Below, one piece after another: positions 48,391-60,437 of a stretch of DNA of 64,000 nucleotides. The DNA is from Pelobates cultripes (lineage: Eukaryota; Chordata; Amphibia; Anura; Pelobatidae). The stretch lies in contig OW240916.1 in the NCBI GenBank assembly GCA_933207985.1, forward strand, positions 268,091,748 to 268,155,747, in the 5' to 3' direction. The notes beneath the pieces are model-generated. The model ran no database searches. It had not been told where the DNA came from and was given only the letters and a program-made list of their open reading frames with translations. How positions within the stretch are numbered: position 1 is the first letter of the stretch; every line of letters starts with the position of its first letter. The translations under genes and the position numbers were made by a program.

Positions 48391-49083
48391 GTGGAAAATG
48401 TGATGTATGGGTTTGACAAATGGAGGCGGACAATGTAATAGAGCAGCAGGAAATGCTAGCAGAATGCTTGGTTGTATAGGGAGAGGTATTAGCAGTAGAA
48501 AGAGGGAAGTGCTCATGCCATTGTACAGAACACTGGTGAGACCTCACTTGGAGTATTGTACACAGTACTGGAGACCGTATCTTCAGAAGGATATTGATAC
48601 CTTAGAGAGGGTTCAGAGAAGGGCTACTAAACTGGTTCATGGATTGCGGGATAAAACTTACCAGGAAAGGTTAAAGGATCTTAACATGTATAGCTTGGAG
48701 GAAAGACGAGACAGGGGGGATATGATAGAAACATTTAAATATATAAAGGGAATCAACACAGTAAAGGAGGAGACTATATTTAAAAGAAGAAAAACTACCA
48801 CAACAAGAGGACATAGTCTTAAATTAGAGGGACAAAGGTTTAAAAATAATATCAGGAAGTATTACTTTACTGAGAGGGTAGTGGATGCATGGAATAGCCT
48901 TCCAGCTGAAGTGGTAGAGGTTAACACAGTAAAGGAGTTTAAGCATGCGTGGGATAGGCATAAGGCTATCCTAACTATAAGATAAGGCCAGGGACTAATG
49001 AAAGTATTTAGAAAATTGGGCAGACTAGATGGGCCGAATGGTTCTTATCTGCCGTCACATTCTATGTTTCTATGTTTCTATGA
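48391..49083 (+). mobile_element. CR1-type LINE, 5'-truncated, with readable RT C-terminus
   Basis: An open frame to 48985 encodes the C-terminal part of a CR1-type reverse transcriptase protein: CNRAAGNASRMLGCIGRGIS, VRPHLEYCTQYWRPYLQKDI, DTLERVQRRATKL, LEERRDRGDMIETFKYIKGI and a closing ERVVDAWNSLPAEVV, followed by stop TAA. The 3' tail GATGGGCCGAATGGTTCTTA ends in TTCTATG repeats (49061-49083), a CR1 hallmark. The RT catalytic region and endonuclease are missing through 5' truncation near 48400. The frame has no internal stop in this part, so it is fairly young. Confidence 0.87.
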
Positions 49084-49439
49084 CTGTGTATTAAAGGTGT
49101 GACATCATTTATCCTGCAATCTCCAACAGTATCACTTGTGCAGTGTGAAGGACCATCCGCAGAAGTTTGTGACTGAGGCTCTAATTCCCACGACTCTGCT
49201 GCCACCAATGGCAATAGGCATTTGTTATGAATGTCCTGAGCACTGTGTCATCACAGCTTAAAGCCACAGCATACACCTCCAGGTCACAATACATACTCAT
49301 TACAGTCTGGCAGCAGTGGAGTCTCCCATCAAATAACCTAATTTACAAATCTATTAAAAACACTGCTCCAGTCGAACTATCGTGATACACAACTAATCTT
49401 GCATGTCTGACTATTTCCTTCAAAATTTCTCAAGGACTG

Positions 49440-49795
49440 CACATTCCTAAATAACTCCCTTCCCCGCTCCACTAGACTCTCATCCAGTATCCAGTAGAAA
49501 AGAAAAAAAAAATCACTGAAATCTCACATCTTCAAAAAGGCATATCAGTTTCCTTCCTCACCTTCTCACATGCAACTCTGCCATCTAATAAAATAAACCT
49601 TCGTTGTAAACTCTTCTAGCAAGCTACTCTTCCATTACCTGAAATACATCTTTTCTCGTGTCCCCTTAGAATGTAAGTTTGAGCAGGGCCCTCCGTTCCT
49701 ACGTGTTCAACACGTCTTGTTGCAACTACTTGTTTGTTAGTCCACCTGTGGAGTTGGTTGGTGTTTTATAAAATAAATAATAATATTAATATTAA
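49440..49795 (+). mobile_element. L2-like LINE or SINE 3' end
   Basis: TTAGAATGTAAGTTTGAGCA followed by GGGCCCTC, GTTGGTGTTTTATAAAATAA and an ATAATATTAAT tail match the common 3' end of L2-related elements. Upstream, CACATCTTCAAAAAGGCATA recalls the end of an L2 coding region but has no intact frame. The left limit is a guess. Confidence 0.55.
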
Positions 49796-52700
49796 TAGGA
49801 GTAATGCAGGTAAAGAAAGCATTGAGATGGCAGATCAAAAACAAATCTACACAGCGTTAGGCTAGTCAAGGCTAATTCTTGCAGAACTGTGCCAACAAAA
49901 ATTGTGCTGTGAGGCAACAGCCCGCAACCTCTTTATGTTAGTGGAGCAGGGAACGATTCCCCACCTGTTCCCCTTGCATGCACGTATAGACTGTGTGGGT
50001 CAATATATGTGAGAATATGAATATATATATTAAACTCACATTTAGGAGAGCTATAGCCAGCTCAGGTATAACAGACGTACAGCGGTATAATCCCCGCTTA
50101 TGGGATATATGGGTGGTTGTCTTCAGGAGGGAATGATGTCCAACTCTCAGGAAAGGGATATATAAAGACAGCTGATAGTGCTCTCTATTAAAATGATAAC
50201 TGCAGTGACAGATCTTTGTCTTCCACTGAAATGTCCAAATGGGGTCTGGAGAGTGGAGTGGCCCCTCTGCTTTGCAAGCATTCACACACACTTCCGGATG
50301 CTCTCAGATCCTCTCTGCTCGCAAGTCCCAACTCAGAGCAAACCCAGTGGTGTCCATTAGATACAGGGTTAAATGTACACCATAATCACAGACTGATCCA
50401 ACATCATACAAATCCTATATAAAAAATAAGCCCGGAGATGAGAAAAGGATCAGTGATCTCCAAATAATGCTCAGATACCAGCTGATGAGAAAGGGGAAGA
50501 TATGACAGTCCAATCTTCCCAATGGCAAAATTGTTGATGTTGATGTATGGATCTGAGCTGAAAAACATTTTTATAGAACATTACAGAACCATCCCCCAAC
50601 TTTATTATTTTAACTTCAACAAATTACACAGCCTTATATTATTGTTATATCATTAACTAAATGCTATAGCAATGCTTAGCCTCGTAGACTGGTGTGTGTT
50701 AGCAGATTTGTGTTTGTGTTAACTGGATAAATAAACAATACTAAATGAAAAGATCACACTATTTTGAGTGCAAAGTATTAAATGTAAATGACAAAATAAC
50801 ATTAGATAATATTGAAGCATTGACAAAGCCCGGAAGCCATGAATCCTACAAATGGCAATGCTTGTGCTTAGATGTCTGAAATTTGTTTGTAGACTCCAGT
50901 GAAAACATATTTTGTCATGCTGGGGGGTCCAATGTATGTTTTTTTTGTCTACAAGATTTTAAATACACTTGTCACCAAAATCCTGGAAGACATTAAGCTG
51001 TCCTTTGTCAGAGATTATACTAATTAGCAGGTTGCTCCATCTTAAATGTGAATAATAGGAGTTGAAAATAATCATAACCTTTTGAGTGTAATACATTACA
51101 CTAACTTTCCAAAATGAAAGATGTCTTGAGAGGGCTGTAGCTAGGCACAATGTAATGTCACTAGCCACTTAATGTCTTGCCCTAAAAACTTTAAGACTGA
51201 GTTATTACAGTTTTGAATTTAAAATAAAGCCGTGGTGAACAGGAAAAAATCCAGGATGTCCAGAGTGCACAGACATTTAAATTATGCGAGTACCAATTCC
51301 GGTCAGCAAAAATATTAGTACAAGGAATTTTTTTTATTTATTTTTTTAGATAAAATTACAGAAACCCAGAGAGACCATGTAGTTTTAATATATTTTACTT
51401 GTTATCTTGAGAAAACAAGTTGATCTGTCCTGTGCTCTCGGCATGCCAAATTTCCTGGTCTAAAGCTCCCCTTTCTTCTCTTATATGTTATGATCATTAA
51501 ATACACAAGATCCAAAATACGGTGGCCTTACTGCACTAATTCAGGACCATGGCCAGTCCAATCCCCTGCTTAGAGCCTGGCCCAATAAAATTTAAAATAT
51601 TAGCTGAAATGTGCTGAATGCCTACCTTACAAAACATTTAAACGCAGACAGTAAAATCATGACAAATAAGAGGAAGATTAACTACAGTCTAGGAAAGATT
51701 AAGTGCATTAACCGTAATTCTGCCAAGCTTGTGTATTATAACACCTAAGCCAAACCATTACACCTGCTTTATGTTTTCGTTGGAGGTCGTCTTCTGCACT
51801 GTATCTCATTTTTGAAGCATAACTATGGGAATACACAGTAATAAATTCAGAGCAAGATTTGCAGCTGTACGGGGTAAATATAATTCATGGGATGGGTCTA
51901 ATTCTAATTTGCCAACATCAGTATGGGGTGCTAAATACATGCTTTCGCATCACCACAAAACTGAGATAGCAGCTTGCAAACTATGTTTGCTTTTAAAATA
52001 CCACCTTCAATCAAGATTTAGGAAATGTGTTAGAAACGTCTGAAAAACGTCTTTAATGTATGAAGCAAACAATTGCTGATATATCCCAAGTATTATGTTC
52101 TCCCATGTAATTTATCTCTCTGTTTATAGTATCATCCCTTCCCCTTCTCTTTCACATGGTACCAAAGCAAGAAACACTAAAAATGTCAAATATTATGATC
52201 CTTGCTCCATCATGCTAGTTGAAGCCTCAGTGGTGTGGTTCCTTTCCTTAATATAAATATAATAATGACGGTGTTTCACGTTTGTCCCAGACTGCCAAAT
52301 AAGCACAGACTGCATTGTCACTTTTTAACACTTCCAACGCACTATTCTGTAGAATCCCTTCCCAATGACCTGCTGTATTATATAACCCAGTTAAGACCAT
52401 ATTGGGATGGAGATAGAGGATTTATAGGCTCAGATACAAGGTAGCAAGTATTTGGCGTGAGAAACAATCTTCTATTTTCTGACCTCCACAATCAGTCTAA
52501 AGATTCCCAAGCCATAACGCACTCTAGGCAAAGCCTTAATGGCGCAGTGACCATGAAGATAAAGTCCATGCACAAAAATAATCCATAAAGTAGTTCTATG
52601 TTTTTGGATAATGAGGAAAGTACAGAAATTGCTGTTACTCATTCATCAAAATGGTCTTTTCACGTCCTCTAATAACGGCATAATTATTATATTTTTACAG

Positions 52701-53382
52701 TTCATGCATACTAAGTAATCAAAACACAGACATAATTAATGACTACAGATTTAAGTATATATGAATATAAGATGAGAAGGGTAAAGGAAGTTGGGTAAAA
52801 TTATGCAAAAACTGTGAAACTATGTATCCATAAATGTAGATACATTGAATTGTACGGGAAGTCAAATCTCTAGGGCTGCCCCCATTTGAATGAGCATTGG
52901 AAGATGGAGTGAAAGCAGAGCACAGATGAAGTTCGCTGGTAGTGCAGAAATACTAAGTTGTGTCTTCTGATTAGAGATAATTATGCTGTATCCAATTAGA
53001 GATGGTTTCCTTCCTTTTACTGATCATATAATCCCTGTTTGCCATCAGCACTAGTTCCTATTTTTTTCTTTTTTATATCCTGACCTCTGAAATATTGGTT
53101 TTAGCCATTTCTTCTGCCTTCTGGCCAATTTTACCTCCTGGCATGGCTGCCAGTTATTCTGTCTTATGTATTGCTATAGAGAAGAGTTGTAAAAAATTAT
53201 GTGTGAGACAAGGATTGCAAAAAGAATCCTAAAAGAAACATAACGTTAGTGTAAGATTTCACAGATGCAGAAGTGTAAGAGTGCCAGGTACGGACAACAA
53301 TCTTGGCAGCCAAAGTCATTGCAGTCTGTAAGGGGATGTGGGCAGTGCAGGTATTTGCCAGAGTGTTCAAAGAGTGGGTTTA

Positions 53383-53960
53383 CGAGGTCTCTCAAGAAAG
53401 TATCCAGCCATGTTACATGAAAAATAAAGACATTTATTGAAGATACAAGAAACATTGTACACAGAACAATGATGCTTGTCCCCCTCAAAGTTTGGGACCT
53501 CACACAGATCTCCCGGCATCTCTTCCACTATTCAAAACACTCTGCAAAATCCTTTGTTGGAACTGCCGTGAGCTGTTTCGTCATATTAACCTGAATCTTA
53601 TTGATGGTCATCTCTACCATTTGAAAGGGAATTTTAGTTTTGGGTAGAAGTCAGAAGTCTCCAAGCACCAAATCTTTCAACAGATTCCTGACCATCTTTG
53701 AAGCTTTGTGCTACACATTTGGTTTCCACTGCACTCACTGCATCGTCCCTGAAAGCCTTCTGAATCATCCGAATAGTTTACGTGGAGTAATGTTTAACGC
53801 AAAATTTGATGCAGATTCGTTTCTCTTCTTGCTCATTAATTTTGAACGAGACGGCCACACAGTACACATTCTCACTCAACATCTAGCACCCCCACTGACT
53901 AGTGCAGTGAAGTCGTCATTGTTCACGCATGCGCATTCCAGTTCACTCTACTTGTCTGCC
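53383..53960 (-). mobile_element. Mariner-like element, internally deleted
   Basis: After a TA at 53381-53382 comes CGAGGTCTCTCAAGAAAGTA then TCC, the inverted end of a large mariner group (usual form CGAGGTGTGTTCAAAAAGTATCC). On the minus strand, 53835-53640 gives an N-terminal transposase-like stretch (RICIKFCVK, then IQKAFRDDAVSAVETK in another frame, SFKDGQESV), and 53560-53500 a C-terminal-like tail. The catalytic core is deleted and frames are broken. The other terminal repeat was not found. Confidence 0.65.
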
Positions 53961-56810
53961 AGGTAGCATCAATGTTGTGTAAACCATTCTCGCTATATTA
54001 ACAATGGCTAGATTTGTTCTGGAAAGATCTGTAGGTTGTAGGTTTAGGGGATTGGGTTGATGGTGGCAACAAAAAACTGTTTGAAAAATTGAGTTTCCAG
54101 AAGACAGCAAATATCTGGTTGCACAGGGAAATAATTGTGTACCATCCTGAGGCATTTGGATGTCAAAATGAGTAAAAGTTTTTTTTTTTTCTTTCTGCAG
54201 CTTGGGCAAATCAAATGATTAATACCTCCAGCTATAGTTGGACTACTGCTGTAGAATAGTCACCTTTTTAATATTGGTTTTCACATAGAGCCAATTTATT
54301 TTCTTGAACTTCACAGTTCTACAGTAGGAATATATCACAGCAAGTTATTGACTGACAAAATACACATTGGCAGATACAAGAGGTGAAGAGCTAACTCACC
54401 TTCCTGGAATTCACAACATGAACCCTGTAATACAATATAATTTTTAGTAGACTAAACAGTTCTATAGGGATTAATTACATTTACTAGCCACAATCTTTAA
54501 CTAGCCATCTGATCTTCCTTGTAAAGTCCTCTTTCTTCTCTATCCTTATTCTGTTCCTAACCTCCTTTTTCCAACACCAGCTCCACTTCCAGTATCTCTT
54601 ATGTTTTTGTGCTCTCATTTTGAATGTAATCTCTGCCTGCCTTTTTCTTAATTGCAAAAGTAGAACACATAAAAAATATATACAATACCCATTGGTACAA
54701 CAAAATGGAGGAACTGAGACAATTTGAAGAATTGACACTAGCTCAAACACACGTAGACGCATGGACACATGCTTTTTCAGGAAGACTTTTAACAACTACT
54801 GACAACTATAGACACCTGACAGGAGCTTCTTTGGGGGACGACGAGGGAATGTGTAGGGGCTGTGCTGGCTTCGGATGGGTTTTTGGCCTACAGGATGGGA
54901 GTGCATTCCATGATTTGGAGTTCTAAGGCCTCCTTATTTCACATCTAATATTGTTTTGCAGCATTCTGGCCCTCAGAAAAAGCAATAAACCTATCATATA
55001 TATAGGATGCTTGAATAGATCGTTTTATGACATTGCTTGATGAACCTGCCACAGGACTCTAGTACTCAGCAGATAAGGAAGGTATCTGGTTATAGTGTTA
55101 GATCATATTAAAGGTTTTTTGAAGACTACCGATTGACTTGCACGTCCAACCTCAATTTTTGTAAAACTAAACAGAAGGCCTTCTGTGGCTAGAAAGAAAG
55201 TTGTATATAGGGAACTGCTTGCCCTAATGTGTTCATTTTATTTCACTTGTTGGAAACAAAAAAATATATAATTTACAAAATAAATATATATGTATATATT
55301 TACATACATACATACATATAAACACACAAAAAATAATTACATATGTGTAAACAGAAGCAAAAACCAGTGGGCTAATTGTAAATATTCCGCCAGTATAGCT
55401 AAATAATAAGCTTTTCCTTTAAAAATAAAGCATGATCCTTTCACATTAATTTAAATTTATCCGCCAAGAAGCCTGAGTAAATATAAGAATCGTATCTTAT
55501 ACCCTACATGGGTGTAATATAAAGTTGTTTATTAAAGCACGAACATTTCTTTGACTGCAGTTAATAAATAATGTTCTCTCTAGATAACAGACAATTAATT
55601 ACACAAAAAGTCTGAGCGGAGAGATATCCAAGCTACAACATTCTCCTAAGTGGACACGTTGTATGAACTCCGAAAGGGATATTGATTGTACTGTTCTCAC
55701 ATCAGCCTTAAAATTAGCCTTCAATATACAGATCTGAAAATATTAAATATTAAATGTTCCCGTAGGCTCCGTATCTCTTTCAGTAACAGAAGATGTATAT
55801 TTGCTTTGCAATGTTAACGTACACCCCTTTTTGTTGTTTTGCAATTAAAGTGTTAATACCATTTTATGGGAATGAAATCCACTAAATACGCAGCGAGATA
55901 TACAATGTCTACAAAAAATCAGTGTTGGTTATGAGATAGAAATGAACGGAAAATCCACTGACGTAAGTAGGAATACTTCACACATGAACAAAGTGGAGCT
56001 TCGTAAAAAAAAAGGTGGTCTTCTATGTGGACTGGTAATGCTGGAACAACGCAGAGCAGAAACGCAACATGTCAGTGCTGTGTATACTGAACTCAACAAC
56101 ACAGCAGAAGGATGAAAACCAGCTTCTGTGTGGAGTTTACACTGCCCAGGTTGATGTTTAACAGACTGAGACTATTAAAGTTTACACTGAATTACTTCAC
56201 ACATTAAATTTGTACATGCTGCTTCTATATACATGTAATTGCTTTCAGTATACTACATTGCTTTCAGCTTCTTTCTTGTCCATGGCTAGTAATTACGTTG
56301 CTGGGCACCAATCTGCAGAGTAAGCTCAGAGTATATCTACGGTCGTATATAGATCTGACACTACCTGTCTCCCTGTGTCATCTCTCTACAACATCAACAC
56401 ATCAGTCACTTTGCATCTTCATCACAGGCAAATACTATACTCTAGACTCGTGTTTGGTCTAATGTATTCTGTTATGGCCTAAGCGATTCTGTTCCATATT
56501 CTTCTCTTTAATTTCCTCATCATTTTCCATGCGTCTTTAATTTGCATTTTTTCCACCAGCATTGACTCTAAATTCTTTTTTCATTACGATCTCAGATTTC
56601 TTTATTTTAGCTACAATTTAATATTTCGTCCACTTTTCGCAAATTTACTAAATCCCGTTTCTGTATCATATCTATACAGGATATATTAAATCTTTCCTAC
56701 GGACAGATTTCCTTCATCATCAAATACTGTAACCAACCTCCCTTGGCACATTGTATCTACAGGCAAGTTTCATTTTACTTACTTTGCTTTACTTTTACAA
56801 CTTTACTTAC

Positions 56811-56985
56811 ATTCATATTCCTATCCCATATCTGGATGGTTCCATCCTGGCATCCAGCTGCTATGAGCCTACCATCTCTGCTGTACGTGCAGCATGTTGG
56901 AATAACACGTTTCCCTTGAGAAGACCTTGGCTTAAATATATTCTTATGCTTTTTCTCACTGTTTACATCCCAAATTCGAACTGTC
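56811..56985 (-). CDS. WDR70: WDR70 coding exon (first in transcript order within window)
   Basis: The exon is 175 nt: one base completing the previous codon (xxG), then 58 codons ending in phase 0. It begins TVRIWDVNSEKKHKNIFKPR and includes KRVIPTCCTYSRDGRLIAAG and QDGTIQIWDRNMN, two WD motifs (VRIWDV and IQIWDR) with a typical blade spacing. The acceptor is TTCTCCAG|G and the donor GTAAGT. An apparent ATG just upstream on the minus strand falls in the intron and is not a start. The preceding exon, expected to end in a ...SNDA-like motif, was looked for up to 64000 and not found, so the 5' half of the gene lies outside. Confidence 0.94.
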
Positions 56986-57231
56986 CTGGAGAACAAACAT
57001 GAGAAATATTTTTAATTCACACTATTTCAAAGAACAAAGATTTAACGTGGCACAGTGTCTCCAATGCAGCAATCATAAAGGTTGAAAATTTCATTAACAA
57101 ATTAAAGATATAAAACCTTTGGTTAGAGAAAAGTAATAGCAGCAGTGAAACTACTGCACTTAGAGACACCCTATCCAGTCAGGTGCTGTGACCCTTTAAC
57201 AACCTGACCTAGCCCCTGTAGTATCGGCAGC

Positions 57232-57420
57232 ATGGCAGGAAGTGAGTGCAAGTCACTTCCTCCCAGCTAATACCGAGCAGTACATGAGGCAGTAGCACAG
57301 GCTGCATAGGGGGAGACAGATGCTCAGTGTACGTGTGTGTGTCAGTGTGTCAATGTGTATGTTTATCTGTGTAAAAAGGTATGTATATGGCAGTGTATGT
57401 CTATATGTGGATACACCCCA
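57232..57420. repeat. GC palindrome followed by TG-rich tract
   Basis: GGCAGGAAGTGAGTGCAAGT facing ACTTCCTCCCAGCT (57234-57268) is the module also found at 5187, 15108 and 16115. A TG-rich stretch (GTGTGTGTGTCAGTGTGTCA, 57331 onward) follows within 60 bp. It is probably the core of a decayed DNA element whose ends I cannot place. Confidence 0.5.
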
Positions 57421-58389
57421 GCAATCAAACGGCAACACTACATGCAAACATACCCCTGCAAATGTCAAAAATTATATACAAACATATTCCTTTATTCAAA
57501 CACTAATACTACACACAAAAGTGCACATGCATTTAAAAGTCAACTTTACACATTAACACACTCCTGCATTAAAACTCAGGAGGTGTGAAACATTTTATTG
57601 CTCCAGGGCCTTCACTACATTAGTTTTACCACTGGTTAAAAGCATTGCAACTCTGGGCAAAGTTCTAAAATTGGAGCACTAAGCTGGACATTCCATTGGA
57701 TTCCAAGATGTGCTTCTAAAGCTTTGCCCCAAAACTGTATTTTATACACAATTCAATGAGATAACTAGAATTTTAATCAGAATACAAAAAGCAATATTAA
57801 GTAATCTGGCTGAACCTTAAACTCAATAGAAAATAAATGTATTTGGAGACAAATGGTTCTACATGTATGTGAGGGTGACTCTTGGCACAGAACTCTAAGG
57901 TACCCCCTACTCCACCCAACTTTCCAAAAAAATATAATAGAACAGAAAATTAATTGAGTTTATTGACTGGATGTTGCAGCAATAAAAGCCTCTAAAAATG
58001 TATTGATATTTGACAACTGCATTTGTTTATATGTATGTGCATAGTTCTGCTTATAATGTGTTAGAATATGTGAGTATAGTGGGCATGCAGGTTTTAAGAT
58101 GATGTTAGGAGTGGTTATGGTTAAGGGGAGGTTTAAAGATTTGAGATGGGTTAACGTCGGAGTTAGTCAGAGTACAGATTAAAAGAGATGCTTACAATTA
58201 TTGGGTTAGAGTGGGGTTAAACCAGTATTTAGGCACATTGAGCATTAGGTTTTTTTTACATGAGCTAATCCTAGGATTAAAGTAAAGGCTTTTTTAGGGT
58301 TCAGTCATTGAGTGCTTAAATGTGGGTCTACGTAAATGGTTTATTTAGGTTTTTTGAGAGGTTAAACTTAGGGTTATAGAAAAGGTGTA

Positions 58390-59997
58390 CAGTTGCAAGA
58401 AAGAGTATGTGAACCCTTTGGAATGATATGGATTTCTGCACAAATTGGTCATAAAATGTGATCTGATCATCATCTAAGTCACAACAATAGACAATCACAG
58501 TCTACTTAAACTAATAACACACAAATAATTAAATCTTGCCATGTTTTTATTGAACACACTATGTAAACATTCACAGTGCAGGTGGAAAAAATATGTTAAC
58601 CCCTAGACTAATGACATCTCCAAGAGCTAATTGGAGTGAGATGTCAGCCAACTGGAGTCCATTCAATGAGATGAGATTGGAGGTGTTGCCTGCCTTATGA
58701 AAAACACACACAAGTTCTGGGTTTGCTTTTCACAAGAAGCATTGCCTGATGTGAATGATGCCTCGCACAAAAGAGCTCTCAGAAGACCTACGATTAAGAA
58801 TTGTTGACTTGCATAAAGCTGGAAAGGGTTATAAAAGTATCTCCAAAAGCCTTGCTGTTCATCAGTCCACGGTAAGACAAATGGTCTATTAATGGAGAAA
58901 GTTCAGCACTGCTGCTAGTCTCCCTAGGAGTGGCCGTCCTGTAAAGATGACTGCAAGAGCACAGCGCAGACTGCTCAATGAGGTGAAGAAGAATCCCAGA
59001 GTGTCAGCTAAAGACTTCCAAAAGTCACTAGCAAATGCTAACATCCCTGTTAGCGAATCTACAATATGTAAAATACTAAACAAGAATGGATTTAATTGGA
59101 GGATACCACAGAGGAAGCCACTGCTGTCCAAACAAAACTTTGCTGCATGTTTACAGTTTGCACAAGAGCACCTGGATGTTCCACAGCAGTACTGGCAAAA
59201 TATTCTGTGGACAGATGAAACCAAAGTTGAGTTGTTTGGAAGAAACACAACACTATGTGTGGCGAAAAAAAGGCACAGCACACCAACATCAAAACCTCAT
59301 CCCAACTGTGAAGTATGGTGGTGGGGGCATCATGGTTTGGGGCTGCTTTGCTGCATCAGGGCCTGGACAGATTGCTATCATCGAAGGAAAAATTAATCCC
59401 CAAGTTTATCAAGACATTTTGCACGAGAACTTAAGGCCATCTGTCTACCAGCTGAAGCTCAACAAAAGATGGGTGTTGCAACAGGACAATGACCCAAAGC
59501 ATAGAAGTAAATCAACAACAGAATGGCTTAATCAGAAGAAAATACGCCTTCTGAAGTGGCCCAGTCAGAGTCCTGACCTCAACCCGATTGAGATGTTGTG
59601 GCATGACCTCAAAAAAGCAATTCACACCAGACATCCCAAGAATATTGCTGAATTGAAACAGTTCTGTAAAGAGGAATGGTCAAGAATTACTCCTGACCGT
59701 TGTGCACGTCTGATCTGCAACTACAGGAAACGTTTGGTTGAAGTTATTGCTGCCCAAGGAGGTTCAACCAGTTGTTAAATCCAAGGGTTCACATACTTTT
59801 TCCACCTGCACTGTGAATGTTTACATGGTGTGTTCAATAAAAACATGGCAACATTTCATTCTTTGTGTGTTATTAGTTTAAGCAGACTGTGATTGTCTAT
59901 TCTTGTGACTTAGATGATGATCAGATCAAGTTTTGTGACCAATTTGTGCAGATATCCATATCATTCCAAAGGGTTCACATACTTTTTCTTGCAACTG
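58390..59997 (+). mobile_element. Tc1-like transposon, full length
   Basis: A 1,608-bp element flanked by TA on both sides (58388-58389 and 59998-59999). The ends CAGTTGCAAGAAAGAGTATG and CATACTTTTTCTTGCAACTG open inverted repeats of about 215 bp (58390-58604 and 59783-59997) that differ at only a dozen or so positions. Each repeat has the AGTATGTGAACCC motif near its outer end and a variant near its inner end, the IR/DR layout of this Tc1 group. One broken transposase gene fills the middle. High similarity of the two ends argues for a recent insertion. Confidence 0.95.
58758..59778 (+). pseudogene. Tc1-like transposase, one stop and one frameshift
   Basis: The start [20 protein letters not shown] is usual for this family. 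Codon 45 is TAA (58890-58892), inside the paired-like DNA-binding domain right after QMVY. The frame then runs through [14 protein letters not shown] (GRPR-like hinge) and WTDETKVELFG, the first catalytic D. Near 59245-59255 an apparent two-base loss in a CA-rich stretch shifts the frame. The rest, from VWRKKGTAHQHQ through KYGGGGIMVWGCF, QQDNDPKHRS and SPDLNPIE to GGSTSC, is intact, giving a DD34E triad. Length fits the usual ~340 residues. It cannot give an active enzyme as it stands. Confidence 0.94.
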
Positions 59998-60000
59998 TAT

Positions 60001-60437
60001 TTAAAGCGATACTGTCATGCTGAACTTATCTTTCTCCTATTGTTGCCGCTCCTATGCCTCTCTCAGAATCTGTTCTTCTTTTCTTTATTTCTGAACTAGT
60101 TTTCTTTCAAACATAAGATGAAGTAGGGACTAGTTTGCCTTATGTAATTTTTCTACGCTCTATTTTCTTTGACCAAAGAAGGAGCTTAAATCAGCTCTCC
60201 TTTCTGTGTCAAAGAAAATATTCACCCTCCTCCTTGACACAGGAAGTGGAGCTGACTTAAGCTCCTCCTCTGGTAAAAGAAAGTCAAGCGTAGGAAAAAT
60301 ACTTAAGACAACGAAGTTCCTACTTTGTCTTATGTTTTAAAGAAAACCAGATCAGAAAAAAAAAAAAAGAACATATTCTGAGAGAGGATGAGAAACAAGA
60401 GTAGAAATGCAAGTTTGGCATGACAGTGCCACTTTAA
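60001..60437. mobile_element. Foldback TTAA MITE next to the Tc1 element
   Basis: Left TTAAAGCGATACTGTCATGC, right GCATGACAGTGCCACTTTAA, TTAA at both ends. Much of the element is self-complementary: TTTCTTTCAAACATAAGATG ... CATAAGACA-like arms near 60100 and 60335, and CAAAGAAGGAGCTTAAATCA facing TGACTTAAGCTCCTCCTC. It starts one base after the TA flank of the Tc1 copy. Confidence 0.82.

Larger units (their letters stand above)
32021..56810 (-). other. WDR70: WDR70 intron, 24.8 kb
   Basis: GT-AG intron joining exon 56811-56985 to exon 31921-32020, phase 0 on both sides. The named repeats are listed separately. Nothing was identified in 33639-35037, 35096-36100, 36421-39411, 40421-41611, 44425-45194, 46146-47112, 47188-48390, 49796-53382 or 53961-56810, apart from low-complexity tracts (for example poly-T near 34980, 35760 and 36783). 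The segment around 50000-50440 has a MITE-like feel but I could not match it to anything here. Confidence 0.85.

Noticed and set aside
53640..53966. 108-codon plus-strand frame
   Set aside because: It is antisense to the mariner relic, whose transposase words read on the minus strand.
58889..59292. Minus-strand frames of 130 and 66 codons
   Set aside because: They are antisense shadows of the Tc1-like transposase.
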